Source of the DNA: Armigeres subalbatus
Taxonomy: Eukaryota > Arthropoda > Insecta > Diptera > Culicidae
Length of the DNA stretch: 64,000 nucleotides
Assembly: GCF_024139115.2 (NCBI RefSeq)
Contig: NC_085140.1
Coordinates: forward strand, 413,986,283 to 414,050,282
Reading direction: 5' to 3'
Shown here: piece after piece, positions 46,468-60,400 of the stretch
Position numbering within the stretch: position 1 is the first letter of the stretch
How the letters are laid out: every line of letters begins with the position of its first letter
The notes under the pieces: model-generated
Told to the model about the DNA's origin: nothing
The model's input: only the letters and a program-made list of their open reading frames with translations
Database searches by the model: none
Program-made: the position numbers and the translations under genes

Positions 46468-47078
46468 AATATATTTGCTTAGCTTTAGCTTAGCTTTAGC
46501 TTAGCTTTAGCTTAGCTTTAGCTTAGCTTTAGCTTAGCTTTAGCTTAGCTTTAGCTTAGCTTTAGCTTAGCTTTAGCTTAGCTTTAGCTTAGCTTTAGCT
46601 TTAGCTTAGCTTAGCTTAGCTTAGCTTTAGCTTAGCTTTAGCATAGCTTTAGCTTAGCTTTAGCTTAGCTTTAGCTTAGCTTTAGCTTAGCTTTAGCTTA
46701 GCTTTAGCTTAGCTTTAGCTTAGCTTTAGCTTAGCTTTAGCTTAGCTTTAGCTTAGCTTTAGCTTAGCTTTAGCTTAGCTTTGGCTTTAGCTTAGCTTTA
46801 GCTTAGCTTTAGCTTAGCTTTAGCTTAGCTTTAGCTTAGCTTTAGCTTAGCTTTAGCTTAGCTTTAGCTTAGCTTTAGCTTAGCTTTAGCTTAGCTTTAG
46901 CTTAGCTTTAGCTTAGCTTTAGCTTAGCTTTAGCTTAGCTTTAGCTTAGCTTTAGCTTAGCTTTAGATTAGCTTTAGCTTAGCTTTAGCTTAGCTTTAGC
47001 TTAGCTTTAGCTTAGCTTTAGCTTAGCTTTAGCTTAGCTTTAGCTTAGCTTTAGCTTTAGGTTAGCTTTAGCTTAGCT
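46468..47078. repeat. 11-bp tandem array (AGCTTTAGCTT)
   Basis: About 55 copies of AGCTTTAGCTT, with a few 5-6-bp phase slips (for example AGCTTAGCTTAGC at ~46605) and single-base variants. No reading frame of interest. Confidence 0.97.
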
Positions 47079-47964
47079 AACGATTCCCAAGTCATGTAGG
47101 TCGTCATCCAATGATTAAGAAGTTAAGAATTTATTCGAAATGAGAATTAGTGTTACTCAATTGTAAGGAGATAATTGTCATAGTGTCACAGTGTCACAAT
47201 TGTCACAGTGAGTGTTTTAAGCTGGAAATATTATTCAGTATAATGACAGCATGGCAGCGTGAGTGTGTCAACATTTGAGCTCAATTGACCCACATTGACC
47301 TTTAGGTTATGTTATCGAACTTCCATAAACCGCACATATATTCTGATAGTAGGTAAGTGTTTGCGCTCAAGATAATATTAGAACCGTTGCATTTGCCGTC
47401 TTACTGAAACAAATTGATCCTAGCTAGAAATAGAATAATTAAGCGTCGCATCGATTTTGTCCATTTCGTTTGGCTCACCAAGCGGCTTGTTGTTAACTTT
47501 TTGTAATGTTGAAGTTCGATGTGCAATCGTTATGACTGCAATTTCACTACTCATAAAAAGGGTAAATGCTATCATACACACCGAGTCGCTCTAAGTACGA
47601 GACAATGCAGATGACTTTAGTATGTCACGCAAAAATGGTATTTTCCTATCTCTTTCTACTTCGTCATGATTTTGTATTGATCCTCCGACTTTTTGGCATG
47701 GACCTCACGCGGCTCAAAACTACCCTAAATATTTTTCACCACAAACACTTTCTTGTTCCTAGAACCATGTCATTGTATTGTGCTGCTGCATCCCTTTATT
47801 CAAAATATGTTAAAAGTGACCGTGTAAATATGACAGATTCTTCAAAGTAACCGAATGTATAGCACGTTTTCCCTAACCTTCCCTAACCCTAACGACATCA
47901 TGTAAAGAAAAAAAAATTGCACTTTGGTGTAGCCATAACCATTACGAAAATTTAGTTTCATTTA
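47079..47964. other. Intergenic, no gene seen
   Basis: A 94-aa frame at 47566-47850 has no recognisable content. A short local repeat of CACAATTGTCACAGTG occurs at ~47180-47210. Confidence 0.4.
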
Positions 47965-47968
47965 TTAA

Positions 47969-49618
47969 CCTTCCGTCTGTGCTCAAAAAAACTTACGTTG
48001 TCTGTGCTCTGGGGTCAAATTGACCCCAAATTGAAATTGCTATAACTTTTTTAATGTTTGGCCGATTTTGGATTTTTGGGGCTGTTTCGAAAGATAATTT
48101 AATCATCTTCCAGGTCGTTACCAAAGATTGACTATTGGTGGGCGGGTACATCGCGGGGAGGGGTTTTAGTGAATAAGGGTACAAAAACAGTGATTTTTCA
48201 TGAATATTATAGTTATATCCGAAAATCCTACCCACTTTGAACAGCACCTTTTTAAAAAAGGTTATGCAGGAAGGCGTGTGCTTTGGCATGAGGCGTTGAT
48301 AAGTTTAGAACTTGGCCGCCAGGTGGTGGTATATTTGAATTTATTATTTTAGACTACTCAAGTAATTCCGATATATAAAATTCTCCTCAGTGCAAATACT
48401 CTCATCACACAAATTTAAAGTTTGTTAAAATGGCGTCTTGATCAAAGGTCGTCTAGTGGGAATGGACTGTCTTGTGACGGAAGTAATAATTGAGAATTTT
48501 ACTAATAGGCGGAAAATTGGCTGATCTTTGGTTACGCATGTAGACCCAAAGGCCTTAATTCCAGCGTTTTCTTGGGTGACCTAAAACATATTATGTGAAC
48601 ACATTCTATTATTTGCAGCATCACTGGAGCAGGTTGAAAACAAAGAAAACTATTGATTAACTCTACCACAACATTTATGTTTGTCAAAAATGCTACAAAC
48701 CAAAATACATCAGATCTCACATGGAACAATATACTCAAATATAACAGCTCACTAGTGCCGCATCTTAGAAGAAGTGCTTATTATATTGAGCACCGCTTTG
48801 TAGTCCTGGACATCCTGAATAATGTTGCCGAATACAACTTGGGTGTAGGTATGAGGGATCTCAAGCTAAAGCAACATTTCAAACATGCAAGAATATGGCA
48901 AGTACACTAGCACCGTCTATTTGTAAATTTCCTAATTATTTATTCCGTCCCATGACAGTCCATTCCTACCAGACGAACTTTGTTAAGGACGTCATCTTTG
49001 AAAATTTCAAAATTGTGCGATAGGAATATTTACAATGAGGAAAATCCCATATATCGGAATTACTTGAGTAGTCTAAAATAATGAATTCAAATATACCACC
49101 ACCTAGCGATCAAGCTCTAAACTAATCAATGCCTCATGTCAAAGCCCACGCATTCCTGCATAACCTTTTTGAAAAGGTGCAGTTCAAAATGGGTAGGATA
49201 TTCAGATATAAGTAAAATAAGCATAAAAAATCACTGTTTTTGTACCCTTTTTTACGAAAACCCCTCCCCGCGATGTACCCGCCCACCTATAGTCAATTTT
49301 TGGTAACGACCTGAAAGATGATTAAATTATCTTTCGAAACAGCCCCAAAAATTCAAAATTGGCCAAACATTAAGAAAATTAGAGAAATTTTAATTTGGGG
49401 TCAATTTGACCCCAAAGCACAGACAACGTAAGTTTTTTGAAAAAAGTACACCGTAGCGCATATTTTCAAGATTTTTCGAGCGAATTTGCACCTAGGAGAC
49501 AGATCTCGGCGAGTTTTAGCAAACTACCAAAAATTAGGAGAATCGGTTGAAAACTAAAAAAATGGCAGCCACTCAAAGTGGCCTGGGGTCATATTGACCC
49601 CAGAGCACAGACAAAAGG
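47969..49618. mobile_element. piggyBac-type non-autonomous foldback element
   Basis: TTAA flanks both sides (47965-47968 and 49619-49622) and the outer ends are inverted (CCTTCCGTCTGTGCTC and the complement of CCTTTTGTCTGTGCTC), as in piggyBac-type elements. Inside are long inverted arms, ~47985-48505 and ~48935-49440, around a ~430-bp loop. The right side has ~140 bp between outer end and arm (49440-49590) that the left side lacks. Arms contain the palindrome GGGGTCAAATTGACCCC. No transposase. Confidence 0.85.
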
Positions 49619-52600
49619 TTAATATACTACACATAAACTAGAAATGCTTTTAGTTTATGTTAAGAAGTTGACTGTTGAGTTGATGAAATATAAAACATCG
49701 AATTTACCATTTCAAATTGGTAATTTCATCACGTCGCTCAAACTTTCCGTAAAACTTGATTTTCTGTCATAAACAAGCTTGACCTATCGCAAGCAATATC
49801 TAGTTGAGAATAAATTCCATCACATCAATCCAGTTGTCGTTTCGCGTAGAAATAAAAGTTACCCGTTGCATAGCATCAAAGTATGGAGCACGCCCTGAAT
49901 GGACTCGCTGGAAGATATTTTATCCTTCGTCAATCTGCAGGAAGGAAATAAACTTCAGCTCACCAGAAGAAATGCACTGCGGAAATTGAACTCATCATTC
50001 GATTGTAAACCTCGGAATGCAGTCCTATCCATCTGTCTTTTGACGACCGAGAAATGGTTTTTATTCGACAAGAAGAAGAAAAAAGTTCTGTTAAGAGCGA
50101 ACTCAAGGAGCAGTCCCTTTTCCACTTTTGCAACTCCCCGAACTACTTATTGGATGTTTAAAGCCCGTAGTAGAAAAAGAAAATAGGGCAATATGGTTTT
50201 CTACATGGGTGGATTTGTTTTAATCAAATCTGTTATTATACAATTTTTGAAACTCATTCTTTTGATTCAATATTGGGTGGAATTTCCAAGAATTAACCTC
50301 ATTTCTGTTCGAGACGTTGGTGTTTGGTTGGGACACCAAAGGAATAAGCATCAACGTACCAACAACCACAACCCTGCATTCCCTATTACATAAAAGAATA
50401 AAAAAGAATCGTTTCGCCCACTCTTGAAAAGTAAGGAGTAAAAATAGCAAGTGCCTCTAGAAGATCACTGTAGCCGCGCTAGATGTGACACCATTTCGGC
50501 CCCTCATTCACTTTTTTGATGAGGGCGCAGCCTGATGAAGATGATGACCCTGCCGGCTGTGACGACAGCTGGGTGATTGGCGTTGTCGAGAAAACAAGAT
50601 TACTGGTCGGTGAAATGAGGGACGTAAAATGAAAGGAGGTTGAAAAAAAATATATATCGATGGAGCACAGTTCAAACTTGGATCACATGGTGACGAAGCA
50701 GCATAATATAAATAAACGACATTTTGGAACATTGATTTGAGGTTGGTTTTCCTCTTGCCCGCATCTTAATCGGATGTTGGCACCAATAATGTTTCATCCC
50801 TGCATCCTCCCGATGTTTCGGTTTGGAAAACTGGGTCGGGCTGTGATTTGGTTGTTATGAGCCATTCATTCTGCTCTATATAGCTGGATGTTGCGATGAG
50901 AAAACATTTTTCTCTGGATCGAATGAGTTGGAGAAAGGTTTCCTTTTTCCATTATTCCGTATATTTTGGGGTAAAGTGGGACAATGAAAAGGATATTTTT
51001 CCTTTGAAGTATAAGAGGTTTTGAATAACACCAGCTTAATTTCCAAATTTATCTACGCACTTTATCTTGCCTTTCTTGTATTCCAAGTAGAACCACTCAA
51101 TTTCAACGGGCGAATTTAAATTCATTGAAAAGATATTTGTATAGTCGTTTGCATGCTTGTGTGTGCGTTTTAGAAAAGTATCTGGTCTGTACATTCCCGG
51201 ATGACTGTATGATAATCGCCAGAAAACCAACGCCAGAAAGCATTTTCCAGAAAACACAATCTACTGAATGCAATTTTATTTTTTGGAGATTTGAATTGAT
51301 AATTGAAAGTTAAAAAAAAAATGATGATTGAATTGATAATATTAAACGAAAGCGTTTATGTTCATTTGAGATTACAAAAACCAGACAAATGTATCAGTTT
51401 TCTATCCAAACGGATGTACCAATTTATTCTATGACCACCAACAATATGCTTTACAGCTATTATATGCTATAGCCTACAAAAACCTTGCGTTCAGATTTTA
51501 ATACGAAATGGCAAAGATGTACCATTTAATTATTGCGTACTCAAATACTAGAGCTCAACCAACGATTTCAACACCAGATACACCCCTATCTTCCAGTCGA
51601 ACTGCATCAACGGTTCATCGATTGACTTGCGTATCCTGTCTGCAACCAAATTGCATAGATGGAACCAACCGGCAGACAAAGTTTTTCCCTGATTCCCACC
51701 TGAACCAACCATGAACAGGAGCACGATGTGTAGCCGTAATCGCGTAATTGATGGGGCTTGGTAGGTGAACTTTGCCAGAGATTTCATAGATCACGCCGCC
51801 GTGGCGATTGTCCTACTTTTGTCACTTCATGGAGGCGGGCAAAGCGGTACGCGAAAAAGCGAGCGAGCGTACATACCACTCTATAGAATATATCACTGGT
51901 GCTCCATTTTCCAGCCAAAGTCAATCTGTCTTTCCTGCTAGCAGTCGCCTTTCGTCTTCGTATAATTTATCATTTCCGCATAAAAGTTCGCTCGCTCGTG
52001 TGATTAGAGCTTATATTTCCGGTTCCCCAATTTGAATATACAATTGCTCGTTCCTGATGGTTGCCGCCTTTGTCGTCTCCGCCGTCATCTCTGTCAGGAC
52101 TCGCATACGCCACGCTGCTACTGGCACTTTCGAAAAATAATAAATTTTTCTGATGCGCCTTGGCCCAACTTTGTTTGTCTCCCTAATGGCTGCCGCTGGG
52201 CTCCGAGCGAAAATTCAAATCTTCCTTCCGAAAGCGAACCGACGCGCGACGCTAACGATGACTAACAGTCAACAGAGAGGGCAAATTTCCACTGGCTGGT
52301 ACCTGCTTTTGTTACCTTTTTTATCCCAACCCACCCGGGGGCAAACAGAAGAAATTACACCCATCGACGTCGTTATATCCTTCCGTGCCGTGTTGGCTGT
52401 TGGGTGCTTTGAAGAAAGTTACGCGAATGGATTGTGCCTTTTTCCGAGATAGGTCTGAAAAGGGGAGGAGAGCATCGCAAATGGAAATCAAGTCGTTATG
52501 ATACTTGACACCTTCTGGAGAGACTAACTTTCTCGGCTTTCTTTAATGCCGACGATCGAATATAAAACGACCAAGCAGAATGCCGGCTTACGAATCTGAA

Positions 52601-54112
52601 AAAATATTTCTAAATAGTTTAACTTCGCCAGTAAATTTTGCAAATGTCTGTGCTGGGAGTAGACTCTGACTGAACTTCGATTTGCCTGAAAGTTTTCAAA
52701 TTCTTGAAATTTAAAATCATTGCTTGCGCATAACGCAGCTCAATGGAAAAACGTTTCCCTTCCGATTAAATTTATGCTCCCACGAATCGGCTAAGTAATC
52801 TCTGATCTTTGCGGAATAAACTGCTGGCCTTCCGCCTTCCAGGAAATTTTATTTCTGTACCAGCTGCTGATATGAAAAGACTGGAACATTTTATGATTAT
52901 TATTGGAGTTTCTGCTCTAATGGCACAAAGACAGAAACCCAGCCGAGATTATATACTTCAAACAGTTGCGCTTCATTGCTCAAGTTCATTCACCTGGGCT
53001 GTGTATATTGGCAAGTGGCAGAAACCGAGAATATTCAAGTTCTTAGAATGTAATCAACTTTTGATAAAATCCTAGGGAATATATATTAAAGCATAGTCTA
53101 CTAACATGGGCTTAACGAAGCTTGTTACTAACTAACAACGTTGTTAACCGAAATATTACCAAAATACTTATGACGTAATCATGGGTGCTCCGTCGAATGT
53201 TTACAATTTCAAGAACTGATACAAGATTTTTGCGGCATACAAAGTAACCCCAAATGCGACATTTGAATAACATTGGACAGCAAATTAAGTTAGTGGACGG
53301 CTGGGAATAAATCCAAATATGTACGTGTATATGAACATGTCATTGTCCAGGTATCTCCCCTCGGAGACGAGTGGGATTTTTACGACCAAACTTCAGAAAG
53401 AGTGGGAGACGCGTAGCAGTGCTCTTTCGAGCGTGTGTCCTTCTGCTGGTGTCGGGATACTAACAAAGTAAGTACCAAGGGTACGGGGGTTAGTTCTGAT
53501 ACAAAAATCACACAATTTTCTTGAGGGTTTGCAATTTCAACAATGTAACAATATAGGATGGGGATGATTTTCCACAGCGGCTACACACAATCAAAGTAAA
53601 TATTAAATGCTAGACAAAATACTAGAATACGTGAGTAGGGTATGTGATGGGTAATAGACAAGTTGAGGATCATACGAAAGAATGGTGCTAAAAAGATTAT
53701 TTGCGAATCTCAAATACCTGTTCGAATAGTATTCCATCGCATAATAGTAGGCACTTTATACGCATTATGATTTGAACAAAACATATTTCATATATGAGCA
53801 TAGCATAGATTGTGGAACGATAAAGCTTCACGAAGGCTTCGTGACACGAGGCAAAACACGTCGAAAAAATCTATCTAAAATCTTGACGTGTCGGAAAGTG
53901 ATCAAAACGTGGACGCAATGGCACGATGAGTAGGTATGAATACCATGCAGAAACGAAGCAGCAACATGAACGTCTACATCGGTATAAGGACAGAAAACGA
54001 CGTGCAAACTCCTTCCCTGGAAGATGCTAAGGATGCTACAGCAATTTTATATCGAACAGTTTGAGTAAACCAAAGCAGCTGTGAAGCACAGCAAAACACA
54101 TCTAAGGGGCAA
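49619..54112. other. Long intergenic or intronic stretch, no gene supported
   Basis: About 4.5 kb with few repeats. 51800-52450 is GC-richer and has a 99-aa frame (52153-52452) with a hydrophobic middle but no recognisable family; I do not call it a gene. No splice-supported exon chain seen. Confidence 0.4.
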
Positions 54113-54238
54113 GCCAGAGTAAACGCGACGTGCGATGCGACGCGACGCGACAGTGCAATTTGACAGCCTGTTGATAATGATTGTTATTCTTTTACGGGAG
54201 TCGCGTCGCGTCGCATCGCTCGTCGCGTTTACTCTGGC
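54113..54238. mobile_element. Short MITE with CpG-rich ~40-bp inverted ends
   Basis: GCCAGAGTAAACGCGACG at the left end and its complement at the right. Arms continue with GATGCGACGCGACGCGAC and its complement around a ~45-bp AT-rich loop. Total 126 bp. Confidence 0.85.
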
Positions 54239-56093
54239 AGGCACCTAAGCTTACCCAAGCGAATTAGTTGACCACTTGTCTGCAGTGTAACTATTTTTAA
54301 TGTGGGTTTTCCACGATAATCTTCCGTCGCCATTAAAATACATGCACTCGAACAGGTGACACCAAACTTTCTATAAACTTGGAAGACTACAATGTAATTA
54401 ATTAAACGGTTTGTGCATGAATTTGTGGGAAGGGTCATCTCTTGATATTGGCAGATTATGAAAGTGGTAAAACTTTAGAAACTCTTAAAATTCACTTAAA
54501 TTCAACGATTGGCGGTTCGTTCAACACCCGAAAGATTGTCGCCCCATCTTCAAGGATAAACAAATAACCATGCGTTCACCGTTTATTTCTCATACAAATG
54601 TATCATTTTGACCCACACCCTGGCGTTGTGCCAAGTCAATTTATTATACACTCAACCCTCTTTTTACGGCACTTTTTTATATGTCACTTCGTTTTACCTC
54701 CCTTTTTTACGGCACGTGACGTGAATAATAGTTTGTTCAACTAGTTTCAAAAAGATCATTTTTTAAGCCCGAGTTACACACGCTATTTTTTTGTAATTAA
54801 GAGATATGGGCTTTAATATGTTTAATTCGGACCAAAATGGTGCCGTCTGTTTTACTTTATATGATCTCTACCTCGAAACATCTATGCCTGGCGTATTGTA
54901 GAGCTCCATAATCATCGGTCTTGGGCGATGTTGTTCCAGTTTCCCCGAACGTTCAAGGTCCCCTGGTCCGAATCCACCGCGTGCAACCAGTGTGTTCATG
55001 GCATTCCACGAAATAGACCTGTGATTTTCGCAAAAAATATTCAGCGCGTCACCGAATAGAAATTTTCTACGCCGCCGAATATTTTTTAACACGATATTAA
55101 AAAGACTATTAAACCATTAGGTTTATGGGTTTCACACACTTTATTAAAAGAGCATTTTTACTGGTGAGTCCATCCTATCGGAAATACATATTTTCAGCCA
55201 AGTTTATATTACATTTATCTTTTTCCAAGCAAGCAGAAATTATTTGACGGCAGCTCACCCAAAACTGTAACTAGTATTAAAATAAATTTTCTCAAGTATG
55301 ATCGGCAAACATGAACATATTTTTTTCTAAGTCTGCGATTTTTATGGCTGGGTGATTTTTGAACTGTCTTTCAAGTTTAGTTTGATTTCAAACCAGGAAA
55401 TAAGACGTAGCCTGGAAAGTTCATTGTTTTCCAGTTTCTTCTTCTAGATTTCTTTAGTGTTTGGGGGTGTCTGACATAATTTCATTTGTAACTTCAAATT
55501 AAGGCTGACACTAATATTTTAAAACAATTATGTTTCCCCCCCCTCGGATTTTTTCGCCCAAAAATAATATTTTGAGGTGGAAACAAAAAAAAATCGGGTG
55601 ATTATGAGGATTTTCAAAACATTCTTTAAAACATCCGAGGAGTTTTTTTTTAATTTTTATTCATTTTAATATTTATTTTTAATTATCCCCCCCCCCACGA
55701 CTTTCCGGATACCAGAAGGACATAATTTAAATTAAATATTTGTAACGGCCGAATTTAATTTCGTTAATAAAAAAGATTTTTTATCTGAATATATAGGAAT
55801 TAAATAGTCTGTGTTCGTATCCGCCTAACTAGAAAATTGCTGGATGGATTTTCTTTATTCCTTCAGCAGATATGTTCGTTATAGTTTCCGACGGATTTCA
55901 TTATCTTTAATCATGCGGAAATCACGAGGTAAGTTGATTAAATCGTGAAAAACTAGAATTTTGATTTGTGAAAATTTTGCATAGGCAGTTCAATGCGCGC
56001 ATTTTTCTCTGCTATGCACTGCTAAAAAGATTACATACAAAAGACTTTAAAGTATGATTTTAACTATAAAGTATTCAATTATTTAATATTATG
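54239..56093. other. Intergenic with one TE-like frame
   Basis: 54868-55092 (minus) encodes LVARGGFGPGDLERSGKLEQ then HRPRPMIMELYNTPGID, which looks like a repeat-derived segment, family not assigned. Several poly-C/poly-A tracts near 55540-55690. No host gene seen. Confidence 0.4.
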
Positions 56094-56259
56094 TGGGAGA
56101 ATGGGACTGCACACAAAAAGGTATAAATGTTATGCACAATTATGACTATCTTTTATTCACAATTGATTAACTTTTATGCATGAAAACAGGAAAAATGTGC
56201 AAACTTATGCATCACATTTTACTTTTTTTGTGTGGATAGTCTCATTCTTCCGCAGAAGA
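56094..56259. mobile_element. Short MITE, GGGAGAATG...CACACAAAAA ends
   Basis: 56094-56124 is an imperfect inverted copy of 56221-56259 (GAGAATGGGACTG and CACACAAAAA versus their complements). The interior contains ATGCA-rich inverted words. Confidence 0.6.
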
Positions 56260-56369
56260 GCAAACTTCTCCTCAAAATAGCATACTTTCAGTGTTGCGTG
56301 TGTAGGACGACGTCTGCTGCGTCAATTAGTTTCCTATAAACTACCTTCAACTTCTTGATTTTCTGAATG

Positions 56370-56610
56370 AATTTTTTTGGAAATTATCTTCTGGAAGCCC
56401 ATTGTGAAAACCACCGAAATTATTTCAATAATTCATCCAAAAAATTGTACAGTGATTCAACCAAGATTTCCTTTTCAAATTTTTCTTGAATTTCATTCAA
56501 CAACTCTTTCAGATTTTATTGAGTATAACTACAGGAAATCCTTCGAAGAATCCTACAAAAAATCCATCGAGAATTCCGTCTAGAAATTCACAACAAATTT
56601 CCTAAGCAAT
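56370..56610. repeat. Degenerate minisatellite, TCC orientation (locus 3, left edge)
   Basis: Weak, diverged units (GGAAATCCTTCGAAGAATCC, GAGAATTCCGTCTAG) in the orientation opposite to the main array. The 68-aa frame here is a by-product. Confidence 0.55.
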
Positions 56611-57410
56611 TTAATGCAGAACCTATCTAGGAACTTATAAAAGGATTTTTGAAGTCATTTCCGCGGAAATTCCTGAAAAACTCGAGGAAGAGAAAACAGG
56701 AGCATTTGTGGAAGAATTTCCAGGGACGAAAGCTGGGTGGAAGTACCAAGAAAAAAAATAGGGAACTTTCGGAAGGAACTTCCGTAATTGTTTCTGTGGG
56801 GATTGCCGGGAGTACTTTAAATATATAATTTCCAGAAGAATTTTTGAAGGAATTACTAGAGAATTCTGAAACTACTCGCCTAGAGCATATTGAAGGAATG
56901 TCTTAGTAAACACTCGGAGGGATTCCGAATACATTTCTGGAGGAATTTGCAATTGAATACCTAGGTAGGTGGGATTTACGTTAGAAATTCTTTTTTCTTT
57001 TCGGGAAAAGAGAGAGAGAGTTCTCGAAGTAATTCAGGAAGAGTTCTTGAAGCAGCCCTTGGAACTTCAGTGAGAATTTTAGGACATTGCTTGAGGAGAA
57101 CTGGTGAACACTTTAGAGGAATATCCTTATAAAAAATTTAAAGGGATTTTCGAGGAATTCTCCTAGAACTTACGGAAAAATTCCTGTAGAAATGATGTGA
57201 TGGGCATCCGGACGAATTCCCTGAAGAACATACGAAGTAATTCCTGGAAAGACTAAAGAAAAAATTCTTAGAGATGCTTTTTGGAAAAAAATTGATGGAA
57301 ATTTTGTGGCATTTCCGGGACGAATTCTTAGAAATACTTCCGCCGGAATTTCCGGAGAATTTACTGAATGGACTTCCGTAGAAATTTCTGTAAAAATTGT
57401 GTAGTGGGGG
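56611..57410. repeat. Degenerate minisatellite, GGA orientation (left flank of main array)
   Basis: Diverged units with GGAAGGAACTTCCG, GGAGGGATTCCG and GGAGGAATTTGC become more regular toward 57400. Confidence 0.75.
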
Positions 57411-60400
57411 ACCTTCCGGAGGAATTCCTGGAGGAATTTCTGGAGGAACTTCCGGAGGAATTCCTTGAGGAACTTCCAGAGGAATTCCTGAAGGAACTAC
57501 CGGACGAATTCCTGGAAGAACTTTCGGAAGAATTCCTGGAGGAACATCCGGACGAATTACTGGAGGAACAGCCGATAGAATTTCTAGAGGAACTTCCAGG
57601 GGAATTCCTGGAAGAACTTCCTGAGGAATTCCTGGAAGAACTTCCGGACGAATTCCTGGAAGAGCTTTCGGAAGAATTTCTGGAGGAACTTCCGAGGAAT
57701 TCCTGGAGGAACTTCCGAGGAATTCCTGGAGGAACTTCCGGAGGAATTCCTGGAGGAACTTCCGGAGGAATTCCTGGAGGAACTTCCGGAGGAATTCCTG
57801 GAGGAACTTCCGGAGGAATTCCTGGAGGAACTTCCGGAGGAATTCCTGGAGGAACTTCCGAGGAATTCCTGGAGGAACTTCCGGAGAAATTCCTGGAGGA
57901 ACTTCCGGAGGAATTCCTGGAGGAACTTCCGAGGAATTCCTGGAGGAACTTCCGGAGGAATTCCTGGAGGAACCTCCGGAGGAATTCCTGGAGGAACTTC
58001 CGGAGGAATTCCTGGAGGAACTTCCGGAGGAATTCCTGGAGGAACTTCCGGAGGAATTCCTGGAGGAACTTCCGGAGGAATTCCTGGAGGAACTTCCGGA
58101 GGAATTCCTGGAGGAACTTCCGGAGGAATTCCTGGAGGAACTTCCGAGGAATTCCTGGAGGAACTTCCGGAGGAATTCCTGGAGGAACTTCCGGAGGAAT
58201 TCCTGGAGGAACTTCCGGAGGAATTCCTGGAGGAACTTCGGAGGAATTCCTGGAGGAACTTCCGGAGGAATTCCTGGAGGAACTTCCGGAGGAATTCCTG
58301 GAGGAACTTCGGAGGAATTCCTGGAGGAACTTCCGGAGGAATTCCTGGAGGAACTTCCGGAGGAATTCCTGGAGGAACTTCCGGAGGAATTCCTGGAGGA
58401 ACTTCCGGAGGAATTCCTGGAGGAACTTCCGGAGGAATTCCTAGCGGAACTTCCGGAGGAATTCCTGGAGGAACTTCCGGAGGAATTCCTGGAGGAACTT
58501 CCGGAGGAATTCCTGAGGAACTGCCGGAGGAATTGCTGGAGGAACTTCCCGAGGAATTCCCCGAGGACTCTCCCGAGCAACTCCCGGAGGAACTTCCGGA
58601 GGAATTCCTGGAGGAACTTCCGGAGGAATTCCTGGAGGAACTTCCGAGGAATTCCTGGAGGAACTTCGGAGGAACTTCCGGAGGAATTCCTGAGGAACTT
58701 CCGGAGGAATTCGGAGGAACTTCCGGAGGAATTCCTGGAGGAACTTCCGGAGGAATTCCCGGAGGAACTTCCGGAGGAACTTCCGGAGGAATTCCGGAGG
58801 AATTCCTGGAGAAACTTCCGGAAGAATTCCTGAAGGAACTTCCGGAGGAATACCCGGAGGAACTTCGGAGGAATTCCCGGAGGAACTTCGGAGGAATTCG
58901 GAGGAACTTCCGAGGAATTCCCGGAGGAACTTCCGGAGGAATTCCGGAGGAACTTCGGAGGAATTCCCGGAGGAACTTCCGGAGGAATTGGAGGAACTTC
59001 CGGAGGAATTCGGAGGAACTTCCGGAGGAATTCCCGGAGGAACTTCCGGAGGAATTCGGAGGAACTTCCGGAGGAATTCCCGAGGAACTTCCGGAGGAAT
59101 TCCCGGAGGAACTTCCGGAGGAATTCCCGGAGGAACTTCCGAGGAATTCCCGGAGGAACTTCGGAGGAATTCGGAGGAATTCGGAGGAACTTCCGGAGGA
59201 ATTCCCGGAGGAACTTCCGGAGGAATTCCCGGAGGAACTTCCGGAGGAATTCGGAGGAACTTCCGGAGGAATTCCCGGAGGAACTTCCGGAGGAATTCGG
59301 AGGAACTTCGGAGGAATTCCCGGAGGAACTTCCGGAGGAATTCCCGGAGGAACTTCGGAGGAATTCCGGAGGAACTTCCGGAGGAATTCCCGGAGGAACT
59401 TCCGAGGAATTCGGAGGAACTTCGGAGGAATTCCTGAGGAACTTCCGAGGAATTCCCGGAGGAACTTCCGGAGGAATTCCCGGAGGAACTTCCGGAGGAA
59501 TTCGGAGGAACTTCCGGAGGAATTCCGGAGGAACTTCCGGAGGAATTTGGAGGAACTTCCGGAGGAATTCCCGGAGGAACTTCCGGAGGAATTCGGAGGA
59601 ACTTCCGGAGGAATTCGGAGGAACTTCGGAGGAATTCCCGGAGGAACTTCCGGAGGAATTCCCGGAGGAACTTCCGGAGGAATTCGGAGGAACTTCGGAG
59701 GAATTCCTGGAGGAACTTCCGGAGGAATTCGGAGGAACTTCCGGAGGAATTCGGAGGAACTTCCGGAGGAATTCCTGAGGAACTTCGGAGGAATTCCCGG
59801 AGGAACTTCGGAGGAATTCCCGGAGGAACTTCGGAGGAATTCGGAGGAACTTCCGGAGGAATTCCCGGAGGAACTTCCGGAGGAATTCGGAGGAACTTCG
59901 GAGGAATTCCCGGAGGAACTTCCGGAGGAATTCGGAGGAACTTCCGGAGGAATTCCCGAGGAACTTCGGAGGAATTCGGAGGAACTTCCGGAGGAATTCC
60001 CGGAGGAACTTCCGAGGAATTCCTGAGGAACTTCGGAGGAATTCCCGGAGGAACTTCCGGAGGAATTTGGAGGAACTTCGGAGGAATTCGGAGGAACTTC
60101 CGGAGGAATTCCCGGAGGAACTTCCGAGGAATTCCCGGAGGAACTTCCGGAGGAATTCGGAGGAACTTCGGAGGAATTCGGAGGAACTTCCGGAGGAATT
60201 CCCGGAGGAACTTCCGGAGGAATTCCCGGAGGAACTTCCGGAGGAATTCGGAGGAACTTCGGAGGAATTCCCGGAGGAACTTCGGAGGAATTCGGAGGAA
60301 CTTCCGGAGGAATTCCCGAGGAACTTCCGGAGGAATTCGGAGGAACTTCCGGAGGAATTCAGGAGGAACTTCCGGAGGAATTCCGAGGAACTTCCGGAGG

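Noticed and set aside
46468..47078. CRISPR-like or telomeric array
   Set aside because: The 11-bp units have no spacers, and insect telomere repeats are TTAGG or retroelement-based. This is a simple satellite.
52153..52452. 99-aa frame as a small host gene
   Set aside because: It has a hydrophobic stretch but no recognisable family, overlaps another frame, and lacks promoter or splice support.
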